Assembly (NCBI RefSeq): GCF_011762095.1 | Contig: NZ_JAASQO010000008.1 | Span: 124,001 to 188,000 of the forward strand | DNA length: 64,000 nucleotides | Source of the DNA: Parvibaculum indicum | GTDB lineage: Bacteria; Pseudomonadota; Alphaproteobacteria; Parvibaculales; Parvibaculaceae | Direction: 5' to 3' | In this document: one piece after another, positions 55,702 to 64,000 of the stretch | How the letters are laid out: the number at the start of each line of letters is the position of its first letter | Numbering within the stretch: the first letter of the stretch is position 1 | Program-made: the position numbers and the translations under genes | The notes under the pieces: model-generated | Database searches by the model: none | What the model saw: only the letters and a program-made list of their open reading frames with translations | What the model was told of the DNA's origin: nothing

Positions 55702-55789
55702 CATAGCTCTGCCGCCGCCGTACAAGCACGTCTTAATCTTCCTTTGCTGTAAATGGTCCGGCCGCGGCGGTGGCATCGGTATTTTCTTT
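55694..55789 (+). promoter_or_regulatory. Candidate transcription attenuator of cimA
   Basis: Mutually exclusive folds follow the leader peptide. AGCGGC (55693-55698) can pair with GCCGCC (55711-55716) as a pause hairpin. GCCGCCGCC (55711-55719) can instead pair with GGCGGTGGC (55766-55774), one G-U. A terminator-like hairpin CCGGCC (55758-55763) with GGC (55772-55774) and CGG (55777-55779), followed by TATTTTCTTT (55780-55789), competes for the same bases. This is the layout of amino-acid attenuators; the terminator stem itself is short. Confidence 0.5.
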
Positions 55790-55830
55790 GCGCCTCCTTC
55801 CGGGAGGTGCCGCGAGCGGAAGCGAAAAAG

Positions 55831-57477
55831 ATGAATGCGACGACGAAAGAACGGCTCTACCTCTTCGACACCACGCTGCGCGACGGCGCGCAGACCACGG
55901 GCGTGGATTTCTCGGTCGAGGACAAGCGGCTGATTGCGACCCTGCTGGACGAACTTGGGGTCGATTATGTGGAAGGCGGCTATCCGGGCGCCAACCCCAC
56001 CGATACGGCCTTTTTCGGCGAGAAGCCGGGGTTGAAGCGTGCCATCTTCACCGCGTTCGGCATGACCAAGCGGGCAGGGCGCAGCGCCTCCAACGATCCC
56101 GGACTTGCCGCCATCCTCGACTCCAGCGCCGATGCGGTCTGCCTCGTCGCCAAGACCTGGGACTTCCATGTGGAAGTGGCGCTTGGCATCTCGAATGAGG
56201 AAAACCTCGATAGTATCCGTGAGAGCGTCGAAGCGATCGCCGCCCGCGATCGCGAGCCGATGATCGATTGCGAGCATTTCTTCGACGGCTACAAGGCCAA
56301 TCCCGACTATGCGACGGCCTGCGTGAAGACGGCGCTGGATGCCGGTGCGCGTTGGGCGGTGCTGTGCGATACCAATGGCGGTACGCTGCCGTCCGAGGTC
56401 GAAGCCATCGTGACCGCGCTTGTCGAGGCTGGTGTGCCGGGGGATCGCCTCGGTATCCACACGCATAACGATACGGAAAACGCGGTGGCCAATTCGCTGG
56501 CCGCCGTCCGCGCGGGCGCGCGCCAGATACAAGGCACGCTGAACGGCTTGGGCGAGCGCTGCGGCAATGCGAATATGGTGTCGCTCATCCCGACGCTTCT
56601 TCTGAAGCCTGAATTCGCCGACCGTTTCGAAATCGGCGTAACGCTCGACCAGCTGAAACAGATCACCCATGTCTCCCGCACGCTGGACGAAATCCTGAAC
56701 CGCGCGCCGGACCGTTATGCGCCCTATGTCGGCGAAAGTGCCTTCGCCTCCAAGGCCGGCATCCATGTGTCCGCGCTGCTGAAGGACCCGCGCACCTATG
56801 AACATGTGCCGCCGGAATCCGTTGGCAACAAGCGCAAGATCGCCGTTTCCGATCAGGCCGGCCGGTCGAACATCCTGGCGCGTCTGGAAGAGGCGGGCAT
56901 CGAGGTCGATCCCAAGGACACCAAGATCCAGCGTCTGCTGGACGAGGTGAAGGAACGCGAGTTTCTCGGCTACTCCTATGACGGCGCGGAAGCCTCTTTC
57001 GAGCTGCTGGCGCGTCGCATCCTCGGTCAGGTACCGGAGTTCTTCAATGTGGAGTCCTTCCGCGTGATGGTGGAGCGCCGTTACAACGCGGTGGGCGATC
57101 TCGTGACCGTCTCGGAAGCCACGGTGAAGATGCATGTGGATGGTGATGTGCTCTTCTCAGCGGGTGAGGGGAATGGCCCGGTCAATGCGCTCGATCAGGC
57201 GCTGCGCAAGGATCTGGGCAAGTACCAGCCCTATATCGAAGATCTCCGGCTGGTCGACTTCAAGGTCCGTATCCTGACGAGCGGCACGGAAGCGGTTACC
57301 CGCGTCATGATCGAAAGCGTGGATGGGGAAGGCCGCCGCTGGTTCACGGTCGGCGTCTCGCCCAATATCGTCGATGCGTCGTTCCAGGCGCTCAGCGACA
57401 GCATCACCTACAAGCTGCTTCGCGACGGTGCGCCTTTGCCGACCCAGCACAACCGCAAGGAGAAAGTGCGGAGCTGA
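55831..57477 (+). CDS. cimA: (R)-citramalate synthase
   Basis: A 548-residue enzyme of the isopropylmalate/citramalate synthase family that condenses pyruvate and acetyl-CoA to citramalate, the first step of the threonine-independent isoleucine route. The start LFDTTLRDGAQTTGVDFSVE is CimA-type, DTNGGTLPSEVE and GIHTHNDTENAVANSLAAVR carry metal ligands, and the C-terminal regulatory LeuA-dimer domain (about residues 400-520) is present, allowing isoleucine feedback. ATG 55831 is chosen because the family start follows at once; the in-frame ATG 55753 lies in the leader. The leader peptide and attenuator-like folds lie upstream. Confidence 0.93.
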   Translation: MNATTKERLYLFDTTLRDGAQTTGVDFSVEDKRLIATLLDELGVDYVEGGYPGANPTDTAFFGEKPGLKRAIFTAFGMTKRAGRSASNDPGLAAILDSSADAVCLVAKTWDFHVEVALGISNEENLDSIRESVEAIAARDREPMIDCEHFFDGYKANPDYATACVKTALDAGARWAVLCDTNGGTLPSEVEAIVTALVEAGVPGDRLGIHTHNDTENAVANSLAAVRAGARQIQGTLNGLGERCGNANMVSLIPTLLLKPEFADRFEIGVTLDQLKQITHVSRTLDEILNRAPDRYAPYVGESAFASKAGIHVSALLKDPRTYEHVPPESVGNKRKIAVSDQAGRSNILARLEEAGIEVDPKDTKIQRLLDEVKEREFLGYSYDGAEASFELLARRILGQVPEFFNVESFRVMVERRYNAVGDLVTVSEATVKMHVDGDVLFSAGEGNGPVNALDQALRKDLGKYQPYIEDLRLVDFKVRILTSGTEAVTRVMIESVDGEGRRWFTVGVSPNIVDASFQALSDSITYKLLRDGAPLPTQHNRKEKVRS

Positions 57478-57484
57478 GCTTAGC

Positions 57485-58462
57485 TTAGCCTGCTGGTGTG
57501 CCCCGGGAGCGGACGGCAAGCGCGTCGCGCAATGCTGCGCTGCTGGCTGCCGGGTTCTGGAGTTTTATCCAGTGCGGCAATGGCGGATGCCAGAAATCTT
57601 CATAGAGGCAAATCCCGTCATTCAGCAGCGCGGCGACAAAGCTGAGCGAACTTTTTGCCATCAGAAGGATGTCGGATTGTGCGAGATTGTGGACGGTCTC
57701 GAAAATGTCCGTATCCAGAAAAAGACGGCATCCGGCTTCCTCATATGCCAGGAAGTCGGCGCGGTCACCTTGCGACCAGACATTCACCGAAACGGCAAGG
57801 CCTTGCGCCTGCGCGGCCTCGCGCGCGCTGCGAATGGTCTCCAGAATGGCGTCGTCGCCGGTAAAACGGTTGCTGTGATACGGATGATCGGCGGAAACGT
57901 CGCCGCGTCGGACATGGACATTCATGGTGAGTGTGCCGGGGACGTTATAAAGCGTGAGCGCCGATTTATCCGACAGGGCATATTTTCGCCGGACATCGGG
58001 AAGCACCGCGGCAATGGCCTCCACATCGGCATCCGTGAAGCCCGTGAAATGTTCCGCTTCCGCGATCAACTCGTGACCGCGCCAGAGCAACGGCGATTTC
58101 AGCAAGCGTTTGATAGGCACGCATTCCGCTTCTTGCTCCGCCCTTAGCCGTTTTTCTCCATGACCGAGATTGAAAAAGCTCTCCCATTTTTCCGTCCAGT
58201 CGGCTGCGTCCCCCTCTGCATGAGCAATGGAAGTAAACGGGGAGTGGTAATAGGTGAGCCCCGTGGCATGCGCGAGCGCCAGAGCGGAAATGACGGCATG
58301 AACCTGCGCCCCGCCGCCATCGTCTTTGCCCCGGCAGGTGATGCCCCTGGGCGAAGTGGCGACGTCATGCTTTACGAGGCGGGCGAAAGCGAGCGACTGC
58401 GGCGCGCCGCCGATGCGGGTACGTGCCCATGCCAGAAGAACCGAAGGAGAAAGAACGATCAT
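57485..58462 (-). CDS. Fucosyltransferase-like glycosyltransferase (third gene of LOG operon)
   Basis: A 325-residue protein distantly like GT11/GT23-type fucosyltransferases. The nucleotide-sugar motif is MNVHVRRGDVSADHPYHSNR, and near the C-terminus AKSSLSFVAALLNDGICLYE corresponds to the family's Ser-Ser-Phe segment. The N-terminal third is unusual (GAQVHAVISALALAHATGLT). No membrane helix is seen. Its ATG overlaps the stop of the upstream fucosyltransferase gene as ATGA, which fixes the start at 58462 and indicates translational coupling. Sugar donor and acceptor are unknown. Confidence 0.75.
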   Translation of the reverse strand: MIVLSPSVLLAWARTRIGGAPQSLAFARLVKHDVATSPRGITCRGKDDGGGAQVHAVISALALAHATGLTYYHSPFTSIAHAEGDAADWTEKWESFFNLGHGEKRLRAEQEAECVPIKRLLKSPLLWRGHELIAEAEHFTGFTDADVEAIAAVLPDVRRKYALSDKSALTLYNVPGTLTMNVHVRRGDVSADHPYHSNRFTGDDAILETIRSAREAAQAQGLAVSVNVWSQGDRADFLAYEEAGCRLFLDTDIFETVHNLAQSDILLMAKSSLSFVAALLNDGICLYEDFWHPPLPHWIKLQNPAASSAALRDALAVRSRGTPAG

Positions 58463-59346
58463 GGCTGCGCGTGCGCTTCGATGGGGGTCATCCACGGGGC
58501 CACGATCCCGACAGGGTATTCAATGCCGACCGTGAAGCCGAGCCACCCTTGCGGCGCGATCACCGGAAGGCTGCGGTTGGAGAAGAAGCCGCCCCACCAA
58601 CTGAGCGTACTGTTGGAGACCACGCCTCCATCGCACAGTGTCATCAGTCCGAAGTCTTCATAGACGTTTTGTCCGGTGAAGAGGTGCGTATCGGGTTCGG
58701 AAAGCATATCCGTCACGGCTTCCGGCTCATCGCTTAGCACGATGAATTGCGTGCCGGGGGCGGTGCTTTCGATTTTTCGTTTCCCTTGCCGGAAATAATC
58801 GAGGTGCAGCAGCGGCGACCGGTCGAAGATCCTCCAATGCCGATAGTCTCCGCGGCGCACATGGATGAACGCTTTGGGGCCCTCCGGTAGGCGGGCGAGG
58901 AAGTCGGACGCGGGTTTTCGATGTTTCGGCTTGAGCCGAAAGCTCGCATCGGCGGCCAGTTGCGCCGACTGGAAATAGCCCTTGCCGACATACATGTATT
59001 TGTCGAGCAACCCGTGGCTGAGCGTGATTTCCGGCCCTCTCAGCCGGAACGAGCCGGTTTCGACGGTGAAGACCTGGCGCCGGTGCTCATAGCCGTCGAC
59101 GAGCCTCAATGAGACAAGCGTCTGTCCGAGCGATCTGAGCAAGCGCTTGGCGAGACGGGTTTCTTCGCGGTCGGGTGTGTTGCTGACGCGAAAGCGCGGC
59201 CAGTCGAAGCCTTCGAGAAAATCCTCCATCCCCCGGCAAATGACGGTATCGCCGTCGGAAAGCACATGATCGAGAAAGGCGGCCTGGAACATCTGGTTCC
59301 CGAGCCGGCCGTCTCCGGTGAAGAATGCGGTCCGTCCGCCTCGCAT
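58459..59346 (-). CDS. GT11-family alpha-1,2-fucosyltransferase-like
   Basis: A 295-residue GT11 glycosyltransferase, predicted to transfer fucose from GDP-fucose onto a galactose or similar sugar. The diagnostic GDGRLGNQMFQAAFLDHVL near the N-terminus, the IHVRRGDYRHW motif and C-terminal VVSNSTLSWWGGFFSNRSLP are all present. It starts at an ATG overlapping the LOG stop (TGATG), and a GTG at 59349 is an alternative. The second gene of a three-gene operon. No GDP-fucose biosynthesis genes are visible in the window. Confidence 0.88.
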   Translation of the reverse strand: MRGGRTAFFTGDGRLGNQMFQAAFLDHVLSDGDTVICRGMEDFLEGFDWPRFRVSNTPDREETRLAKRLLRSLGQTLVSLRLVDGYEHRRQVFTVETGSFRLRGPEITLSHGLLDKYMYVGKGYFQSAQLAADASFRLKPKHRKPASDFLARLPEGPKAFIHVRRGDYRHWRIFDRSPLLHLDYFRQGKRKIESTAPGTQFIVLSDEPEAVTDMLSEPDTHLFTGQNVYEDFGLMTLCDGGVVSNSTLSWWGGFFSNRSLPVIAPQGWLGFTVGIEYPVGIVAPWMTPIEAHAQP

Positions 59347-59894
59347 CACAGCTTAGCCTCAATGCGCGGGAGGATATCTTCCACATTGTCCACGACCGAA
59401 TAGAGCGAGCGGAGATGGTCGTGCGTAAACTTTCGCTCGATGAAGTGATCGAACAGTTGCACCAGCGGATCCCAGAACCCCTGCAGATTGGCCAGAACGA
59501 TCGGATGGCTGTGCCGCTCAAGCTGTGCCCAGGTCATCATTTCCACCGTTTCCTCCAGCGTGCCGATGCCTCCCGGCAGAGCGACAAAAGCGTCCGACTT
59601 TTCGAACATTCTTTGCTTTCGTTCATGCATGGTCGCAGTGACGACCAATTCGCTGACATCGTCGAACCGGATTTCGCGCTGCTGGAGGAATTCGGGGATG
59701 ATGCCCGTGACATGCCCACCTTCGCGCAAGACTGCGCGCGCGATAACCCCCATAAGCCCGATACCGCCTCCACCATATACCAGTCCCACGCCGGAGCGGG
59801 CGAGGATCTGGCCGAACCGGTCTGCGGCTTCTTCAAAGGCCGGCTCATTGCCAATGGAAGAGCCGCAATAGACGCAGACATTGGACAGGCTCAT
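59346..59894 (-). CDS. LOG-family protein (putative nucleotide 5'-monophosphate nucleosidase)
   Basis: A 182-residue LOG/lysine-decarboxylase-like protein, known in family members to release free base from cytokinin ribotides or to hydrolyse purine/pyrimidine monophosphates. The start VCVYCGSSIGNEPAFEEAAD, GLVYGGGGIGLMGVIARAV and the signature PGGIGTLEETVEMMTWAQLE are diagnostic. GAGGACTGTC precedes ATG 59894. It is the first gene of an operon with two fucosyltransferase-type genes, an unusual partnership. Confidence 0.9.
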   Translation of the reverse strand: MSLSNVCVYCGSSIGNEPAFEEAADRFGQILARSGVGLVYGGGGIGLMGVIARAVLREGGHVTGIIPEFLQQREIRFDDVSELVVTATMHERKQRMFEKSDAFVALPGGIGTLEETVEMMTWAQLERHSHPIVLANLQGFWDPLVQLFDHFIERKFTHDHLRSLYSVVDNVEDILPRIEAKL

Positions 59895-60124
59895 GACAGT
59901 CCTCGGGACAGAAAAGCAGGCGTTAACCAAATGAATCTGTGCACGCTCAAGCAGGGCGCTGCAATGCAGAATTCATATTGGTGCCGTAATTGCAAGCTAA
60001 CGAAATATGTCCGCGTCGTGGGCGCGGAATAGCGGGCGCGCCTCCAATCGGCTAGGGTTCCTACCGGCCTCCATGGAGGCCCGCCGGGGGACGGCTGGGT
60101 ATCGAATCGAAAAGAGGGTGTCTC

Positions 60125-61129
60125 ATGCGTTTGGGGGTAATAGCGGGCGGCGTGATCCTCGTCGTGCTGCTTCTGGCAGGCGGATACTATTTCTTTGTCT
60201 ACGAAGGCGCGCCGGAGAAGCCGGGCGAGGCGACGGCGGTGACGGAACCGGCCACGGCCGAGCCGGAGGCGCCCCCATCCGCGGAGGAGGCGCAAGACCC
60301 TTCCGTGCCCACCTTCTCGGTCGTGCGCGTCGATAAGGACGGCTCAACGGTCGCGGCGGGGCGTGCTCTGCCGGGGGCGGACGTACAGGTGAAGGCCAAT
60401 GGTGAAATAGTCGCTATGGCCAAGGCGGATGACAACGGCGAATGGGTCGCCATTCTCGAGCAGCCGCTGAAACCCGGTGATATCGAGATTTCACTGACCG
60501 CGCGCAATCCGGATGGCAGTGAAAAGAACTCCATTCAGGTGGTCTCCGTTTCGGTGCCTGACGCGGGCGGCGAGCGGGCGCTGGTCGTCATGAGCGAACC
60601 CGGCAAGGCGAGCAAGGTGCTGCAGGGACCCGGCGTGGCATCGGCTTCCGGCGAACTCGTGCTCGAGACCGTGGACTATGACGAGAACGGCAATCTCATC
60701 ATTTCCGGTCGCGCAAAACCCGGTGCCACCGTGCGCATCTATGCGGGGGCAAACGCGCTGGGGGAGGCGGTATCCGGCGACGATGGACGCTGGGAATTAC
60801 GCCCCTCGGTGGAGGTCTCTCCGGGCAAATACGCCTTGCGTGTGGACCAGATCGGCGCCGATGGCAACGTATCGGCCCGCGTGGAGGTGCCTTTCCAGCG
60901 TAGCCGCCCGGAAGATGTGGTCGCCGCCCTCAAGGCAGGCCAGGTCGTCATCCAGCCCGGCAACAATCTGTGGAGTATCGCCCGCAAGCTCTATGGCTCG
61001 GGCTTCCGCTACACGGTGATCTACAAGGCTAACAAAGGGCAGATCAGGGATCCCAACCTGATATATCCCGGCCAGATTTTCGATACGCCGGGCGCAGCGC
61101 CTTCCAGCGCAGGCTTGGCTACGCCCTGA
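60125..61129 (+). CDS. LysM-domain membrane-anchored protein with Ig-like repeats
   Basis: A 334-residue envelope protein. Residues about 5-27 form a membrane anchor (GVIAGGVILVVLLLAGGYYF), followed by a Pro/Glu/Ala linker. Two beta-rich repeats resemble bacterial Ig-like modules (AAGRALPGADVQVKANGEIV; ISGRAKPGATVRIYAGANAL). The C-terminal LysM runs from QVVIQPGNNLWSIARKLYGS to LIYPGQIFDTP and binds peptidoglycan. It probably tethers to the wall; function otherwise unknown. AGAGGGTG lies before the ATG. It diverges from the LOG operon. Confidence 0.86.
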   Translation: MRLGVIAGGVILVVLLLAGGYYFFVYEGAPEKPGEATAVTEPATAEPEAPPSAEEAQDPSVPTFSVVRVDKDGSTVAAGRALPGADVQVKANGEIVAMAKADDNGEWVAILEQPLKPGDIEISLTARNPDGSEKNSIQVVSVSVPDAGGERALVVMSEPGKASKVLQGPGVASASGELVLETVDYDENGNLIISGRAKPGATVRIYAGANALGEAVSGDDGRWELRPSVEVSPGKYALRVDQIGADGNVSARVEVPFQRSRPEDVVAALKAGQVVIQPGNNLWSIARKLYGSGFRYTVIYKANKGQIRDPNLIYPGQIFDTPGAAPSSAGLATP

Positions 61130-61267
61130 TCCCCCTTATCCAGGGAACGAATAAGCCCCGAACGGCCCCGTTATACAGGCGGCCGGGCGGGGCAGATTTG
61201 TCGGGCGCTTTCGGCGAATCCGCGCTTCAGGCTTGCGTGCGAGGCGGAAAGCAAGGATTGTCACGCC

Positions 61268-63208
61268 ATGTCGCCAAACCCTTCCAGAGTTGCCGATGGC
61301 GCCGAAGCGAACCCGGTGACGGGGAAGCCCGGGGGCCATGAGCGGCGCCCCCTGCAGACACTGCTCTCCTTGCTGCCGCGTCTCTGGCCGAAACATCGCC
61401 CGGACTTCCGCCTGCGCATCGTTTTAGCCCTGCTGGCCCTCTTCGCCGCCAAGGCCATCACCGTCTATGTGCCGGTGCTCTACAAGATGGCCGTGGACAC
61501 GCTCTCGCCTGAAGGCACGGCCGCCGTTGCCGTGGCGGTGCCCGTCATGCTGATCGTGGCCTATGGCGTGGGCCGGATCATGATGGTGGCGCTGGCCCAG
61601 CTTCGCGACGGTATTTTCGCGCGGGTGGGACAGAATGCCGTGCGCGAGTTGGCGGTGGAGACTTTCCGCCATCTCCATGCGCTCTCATTGCGTTTCCATC
61701 TGGAACGGCGCACGGGCGGCCTTTCGCGTGTTATCGAGCGCGGGACCAAGGGCATCGATTTCCTGCTGCGCTTCACGCTCTTCAACATCGTGCCGACCAT
61801 CGTCGAACTTGCGCTGGTTTGCGGCATTCTCGCCTGGGCGTTCGACATCTGGTTCGCGATCGTGACCGCCATCACCGTCGCGGTGTATATCGTCTTTACA
61901 TTCGCAGTGACCGAATGGCGAACCCGCTTCCGCCGCCAGATGAACGATCTCGATACGGAAGCGAACACCAAGGCGGTGGACAGCCTTCTCAATTTCGAGA
62001 CCGTCAAATATTTCGGCAATGAAGAACATGAGGCCAGCCGCTTCGACAAGGCGATGGCCGGTTATGAACGCGCGGCGATAAAGAACACGACCTCGCTCTC
62101 GGTATTGAATGCGGGGCAAGCGCTCGTTTTTTCCACCGGCCTCACTGCGCTTATGCTGATGGCCGGGAAGGGCATTGCGAATGGCTCCATGACGGTGGGC
62201 GACTTTGTCATGGTGAATGCCTATCTCATCCAGTTGTACCAGCCGCTCAACATGATGGGCATGGTCTATCGCGAAATCAGACAGGCCCTGATCGACATGG
62301 AAACCATGTTCGACCTGATGGATGTGTCGCCCGAAATCTCCGACGTCGAGAATGCACCGGACCTTCATGTCGGCGGCGGCGAGATCGTCTTCGACGACGT
62401 TCACTTCGCCTATGATCGCGATCGCGAGATTTTACGTGGCGTCTCCTTCCGCGTTCCCGCCGGCGGCACATTGGCCATTGTCGGTCACTCCGGTGCGGGC
62501 AAGTCCACCATTTCGCGCATTCTCTACCGCTTCTACGATATTCAGAAAGGCCGTGTACTGATCGATGGTCAGGATATCAGAGAGGTGCGTCAGGATTCGC
62601 TGCGCGCGGCCATCGGAATGGTGCCCCAGGATACGGTGCTGTTCAACGATACCATTCGCTACAACATCAGATATGGGCGCCCCGACGCGGCAGCGGAAGA
62701 GGTCGAGGCCGCTGCGGCCCATGCGCAGATCGCGGATTTCATCGCGGCGCTGCCCAAGGGGTACGACACTATGGTGGGCGAGCGCGGGCTGAAGCTCTCG
62801 GGCGGGGAGAAGCAGCGTGTCGCGATCGCGCGAACCATCCTGAAAAATCCGCCGATCCTTATCCTCGATGAAGCGACCTCTGCGCTGGACACGCATACCG
62901 AACGGGAGATTCAGTCCGCGCTCAGGGCCGTTTCGCAGGACCGGACAAGCGTCATCATTGCCCATCGGCTTTCCACCGTTGTCGATGCCGACGAGATTAT
63001 CGTGCTGGAACGCGGCGAAATCGCCGAAAGAGGGAGCCATGACGACCTGCTGGCGCAGGGCGGCATTTATGCGGCCATGTGGAACCGGCAGGCGGTGGAG
63101 GCGGTAGCGCGCGAACAGCTCGTGGAAATGGCGGCCGACCAGCCGGAAGGGGATATCCCGGCGGATGAGGCCGACGAAGAGGGCCGGGAAGAATATAGCC
63201 ACGCTTAA
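61268..63208 (+). CDS. Atm1/ABCB7-type ABC exporter (heavy-metal/glutathione conjugate)
   Basis: A 646-residue half transporter with an N-terminal six-helix domain and C-terminal ATPase. The Atm1-type features include VPVLYKMAVDTLSPEG, the characteristic RALSLRFHLERRTG-like LHALSLRFHLERRTGGLSRV and NDLDTEANTKAVDSLLNFET then VKYFGNE. ATPase motifs are GHSGAGKSTISRIL, LSGGEKQRVAIARTIL and ILILDEATSALDT. Related bacterial proteins export glutathione-metal or glutathione-polysulfide compounds and mitochondria use Atm1 for iron-sulfur precursors. psd follows 55 bp downstream, a linkage seen in other alphaproteobacteria. Confidence 0.93.
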   Translation: MSPNPSRVADGAEANPVTGKPGGHERRPLQTLLSLLPRLWPKHRPDFRLRIVLALLALFAAKAITVYVPVLYKMAVDTLSPEGTAAVAVAVPVMLIVAYGVGRIMMVALAQLRDGIFARVGQNAVRELAVETFRHLHALSLRFHLERRTGGLSRVIERGTKGIDFLLRFTLFNIVPTIVELALVCGILAWAFDIWFAIVTAITVAVYIVFTFAVTEWRTRFRRQMNDLDTEANTKAVDSLLNFETVKYFGNEEHEASRFDKAMAGYERAAIKNTTSLSVLNAGQALVFSTGLTALMLMAGKGIANGSMTVGDFVMVNAYLIQLYQPLNMMGMVYREIRQALIDMETMFDLMDVSPEISDVENAPDLHVGGGEIVFDDVHFAYDRDREILRGVSFRVPAGGTLAIVGHSGAGKSTISRILYRFYDIQKGRVLIDGQDIREVRQDSLRAAIGMVPQDTVLFNDTIRYNIRYGRPDAAAEEVEAAAAHAQIADFIAALPKGYDTMVGERGLKLSGGEKQRVAIARTILKNPPILILDEATSALDTHTEREIQSALRAVSQDRTSVIIAHRLSTVVDADEIIVLERGEIAERGSHDDLLAQGGIYAAMWNRQAVEAVAREQLVEMAADQPEGDIPADEADEEGREEYSHA

Positions 63209-63263
63209 CCCCCTGCCTCTAACGGTCTAGTATGGTGTTTGAAGAGCAGGCCGAAAGGAAAGC

Positions 63264-63944
63264 ATGTCCAGCATCACCTCTGTTTTTGTCCCGATCCATC
63301 GCGAGGGGCATAAATTCACGATCATCTTCGCTGCGGTAACAGTGGTTTTGTTCCTGCTTTGGGAGCCGCTGGGCTGGCTGGGGGTGATCCTGACGTTATG
63401 GTGCCTCTATTTCTTCCGCGACCCCGACCGCGTGACGCCGACCCGGCAAGGCCTTGTCATCAGTCCGGCGGACGGCGTGGTGAACATGATCACGGAAGCC
63501 TCGCCGCCCGAGGAACTGGGGCTGGGCGACATGACACGTACCCGCGTGTCCATTTTCATGAACGTCTTTAACTGCCATGTGAACCGTGCCCCCGTGCCCG
63601 GTCGTGTCGAGCGTGTGGCCTATCGGCCCGGGAAATTCGTGGATGCGAGCCTCGACAAGGCCAGCGAGGCGAATGAACGAAACTCCATGGTGATCGAACG
63701 CGAGGACGGGGAGAAGGTCGTGGTGGTACAGATCGCCGGGCTTGTCGCGCGGCGTATCGTCTGCGATACGCGTGAAGGCGATATGCTGGCGGCGGGCGAG
63801 CGCTATGGCATCATCCGCTTCGGCAGCCGGCTGGATGTATATCTGCCGGACGGCGCCGCGCCGCTGGTCGCCGTGGGGCAAACGGCAATCGCGGGGGAAA
63901 CGGTCCTGGCCGATCAGCTTCTGGCCGAGCCGCATCATCTTTAG
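63264..63944 (+). CDS. psd: Phosphatidylserine decarboxylase (short form)
   Basis: A 226-residue membrane-associated decarboxylase of the short psd type, converting phosphatidylserine to phosphatidylethanolamine. A hydrophobic N-terminal pair of helices ([20 protein letters not shown]) is followed by [24 protein letters not shown], the [16 protein letters not shown] core and the self-cleavage RFGSR in which the Gly-Ser bond yields the pyruvoyl group. AGGAAAGC precedes the ATG. The next gene starts 18 bp after the stop and is probably pssA. Confidence 0.95.
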   Translation: MSSITSVFVPIHREGHKFTIIFAAVTVVLFLLWEPLGWLGVILTLWCLYFFRDPDRVTPTRQGLVISPADGVVNMITEASPPEELGLGDMTRTRVSIFMNVFNCHVNRAPVPGRVERVAYRPGKFVDASLDKASEANERNSMVIEREDGEKVVVVQIAGLVARRIVCDTREGDMLAAGERYGIIRFGSRLDVYLPDGAAPLVAVGQTAIAGETVLADQLLAEPHHL

Positions 63945-63962
63945 GAAAGGCGCCTGACGGCA

Positions 63963-64000
63963 ATGCCCAACTCCATGCCTCCCTTCGAGCCGGAACCCGG
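63963..64000 (+). CDS. Start of truncated gene, probable phosphatidylserine synthase (pssA)
   Basis: Only 12 codons (MPNSMPPFEPEP) lie inside the window. The gene starts 18 bp after the psd stop with AGGAAAGGCG upstream. Assignment as CDP-diacylglycerol-serine O-phosphatidyltransferase rests only on the common psd-pssA gene order in alphaproteobacteria; the fragment itself has no diagnostic motif. Confidence 0.4.
   Translation, partial: MPNSMPPFEPEP

Noticed and set aside
59964-60032. 22-codon ORF with a Cys-x2-Cys motif between the LOG operon and the LysM gene
   Set aside because: Weak ribosome binding site, no second metal-binding pair and no sign of conservation to judge by.

Overview
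The window is 64 kb of GC-rich (roughly 60-63% by eye), densely coded bacterial chromosome with no gene-free stretch longer than 300 bp. The gene content points to an alphaproteobacterium: a class II DAHP synthase, an IspZ-type septation protein, a PleC/DivJ-like histidine kinase core, two PAS_5-type proteins, a short phosphatidylserine decarboxylase next to an Atm1-type ABC exporter, and many acyl-CoA dehydrogenases. The abundance of fatty-acid/alicyclic CoA-ester enzymes suggests a lipid- or hydrocarbon-degrading relative of Parvibaculum or similar Rhizobiales; that placement is inference only. No phage, insertion sequence, integrase or CRISPR array was seen.

Layout. 0-3 kb: an imelysin plus di-heme oxidoreductase pair (iron uptake). 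3-10.4 kb: two paired acyl-CoA dehydrogenases, IspZ, an orphan membrane histidine kinase, a crotonase, an ABM monooxygenase, a third acyl-CoA dehydrogenase and a GNAT enzyme. 10.8-20 kb: transporters (a fused betaine-type binding protein/permease, an MdfA-like drug exporter, a concentrative nucleoside transporter, a GPH sugar symporter) mixed with an SDR dehydrogenase, a flavin-dependent luciferase-like enzyme and a hotdog thioesterase. 19.9-24.1 kb: tandem PAS_5 proteins, a fourth acyl-CoA dehydrogenase, a low-GC putative PD-(D/E)XK protein and a uracil-DNA glycosylase-family protein. 24.2-28.5 kb: a copper module (DUF2946 plus TonB copper receptor), a lipoprotein hydrolase and a small heat-shock gene whose 5' leader folds over its Shine-Dalgarno. 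28.5-37.5 kb: patatin, sulfite-exporter family permease, arylsulfatase, FkbM methyltransferase, tRNA-Val, DUF3047 protein, phosphoglycolate phosphatase, GNAT. 37.5-44.5 kb: DUF2817 peptidase, succinate-semialdehyde-type dehydrogenase, rpiA, gor, an immunity-like orphan and DAHP synthase. 44.5-52.4 kb: three CurA-like reductases around a MacA-MacB-outer membrane factor export operon. 52.6-57.5 kb: nadE, gltX and cimA, with a short Ile-rich leader peptide and attenuator-like folds before cimA. 57.5-64 kb: an operon of a LOG-family protein and two fucosyltransferase-type enzymes, a LysM protein, an Atm1-type ABC exporter, psd and the first codons of a probable pssA.

The most interesting signals are regulatory and were found by reading between genes: the candidate cimA attenuator with peptide MAEFHIIQGLIISG, the candidate RNA thermometer before hsp20, a TetR-type operator before macAB, and AT-rich palindromes before the sulfite-exporter and GPH genes. 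The best accessory-gene candidates are the low-GC nuclease-like gene at 22.4-23.5 kb and the LOG/fucosyltransferase operon. All functional calls are from motif reading of the translated sequence; no database search was run.
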